This document shows positions 23,030 through 23,194 of a stretch of DNA of 23,194 nucleotides, in pieces. The notes under the pieces were generated by a model, which had not been told where the DNA came from, did no database searches, and worked only from the letters and a program-made list of their open reading frames with translations. The stretch is taken from positions 1 to 23,194 of the forward strand of contig CAYMLQ010000053.1 in NCBI GenBank assembly GCA_964390795.1, in the 5' to 3' direction. Every line of letters begins with the position of its first letter. Position 1 is the stretch's first letter. Source of the stretch: CAYMLQ01 sp964390795. GTDB taxonomy: Bacteria; Verrucomicrobiota; Kiritimatiellia; RFP12; UBA1067. A program made the position numbers and the translations under genes.

Positions 23030-23194
23030 CTAACGGTCGCGGTAAATGACCTTCTTGTGCCCTTTTTCGATCACGCCGATGATGACTGGCGACTGCTGCT
23101 GCGCCTTGAGAAGGCTCAGCGTTGCGGTCGCGTCTTTCCCACGCACCACGATGACGTAGCCGATGCCCATATTGAAGACGCGGTACATCTCGTC
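23030..23194 (-). CDS. purM: Phosphoribosylformylglycinamidine cyclo-ligase, C-terminal fragment
   Basis: The last 54 codons of a gene that enters from the right window edge and stops at TAG (23032-23030). The text DEMYRVFNMGIGYVIVV is the hallmark C-terminal strand of PurM (AIR synthetase), followed by a short tail ending in HKKVIYRDR. PurM closes the imidazole ring in de novo purine synthesis, making aminoimidazole ribotide with ATP; that product is also the precursor of the thiamin pyrimidine. The active-site and ATP-binding parts lie outside the window. The identification rests on this short end only. The transcript converges on the histone-like gene and probably ends at the shared terminator. 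Confidence 0.85.
   Translation of the reverse strand, partial: DEMYRVFNMGIGYVIVVRGKDATATLSLLKAQQQSPVIIGVIEKGHKKVIYRDR

Overview
The window looks like a piece of a high-GC bacterial chromosome from the PVC group, most likely Kiritimatiellota or Verrucomicrobiota. This is inferred from three things: very large secreted proteins packed with calcium-binding repeats, C-terminal modules of a kind common in that group, and a Lys/Ala/Pro-rich histone H1-like tail protein reminiscent of chlamydial Hc proteins. No rRNA, tRNA, CRISPR array or transposase was seen.

Left part (1-17830): a leftward FHA-sigma54 activator, cut by the window edge, faces away from a rightward run of cell-surface genes. These are a small predicted lipoprotein, a 3515-residue secreted protein (three Calx-beta-like/PKD pairs, about nineteen thrombospondin-3-like Ca sites, a LamG domain), a strong terminator, and a 1454-residue secreted M6-type zinc metalloprotease with three Ig-like/cleaved-adhesin units. 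An M24B (aminopeptidase P/prolidase-like) peptidase follows, coupled to the protease by an ATGA overlap. The giant protein and the protease end in similar modules that may be a shared sorting or attachment domain.

Middle part (17818-20555, minus strand): a sulfur-amino-acid operon with a single-polypeptide MetX-MetW fusion followed after 2 nt by a serine O-acetyltransferase with an unusual Cys-rich N-terminal half. The products activate homoserine and serine for sulfur incorporation. The acetyltransferase gene overlaps the convergent peptidase gene by 13 bp.

Right part (20655-23194): a 21-bp perfect inverted repeat, then a minus-strand pair made of a two-cluster Cys-rich small protein and thiH (tyrosine lyase of thiamin thiazole synthesis), joined by ATGA. 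The small gene ends in seven tandem heptamers and starts behind a hairpin that can bury its ribosome binding site. A 340-420 bp AT-richer gap carries the promoter of the histone-like gene, which is followed by a bidirectional terminator and the 3' end of purM at the window edge.
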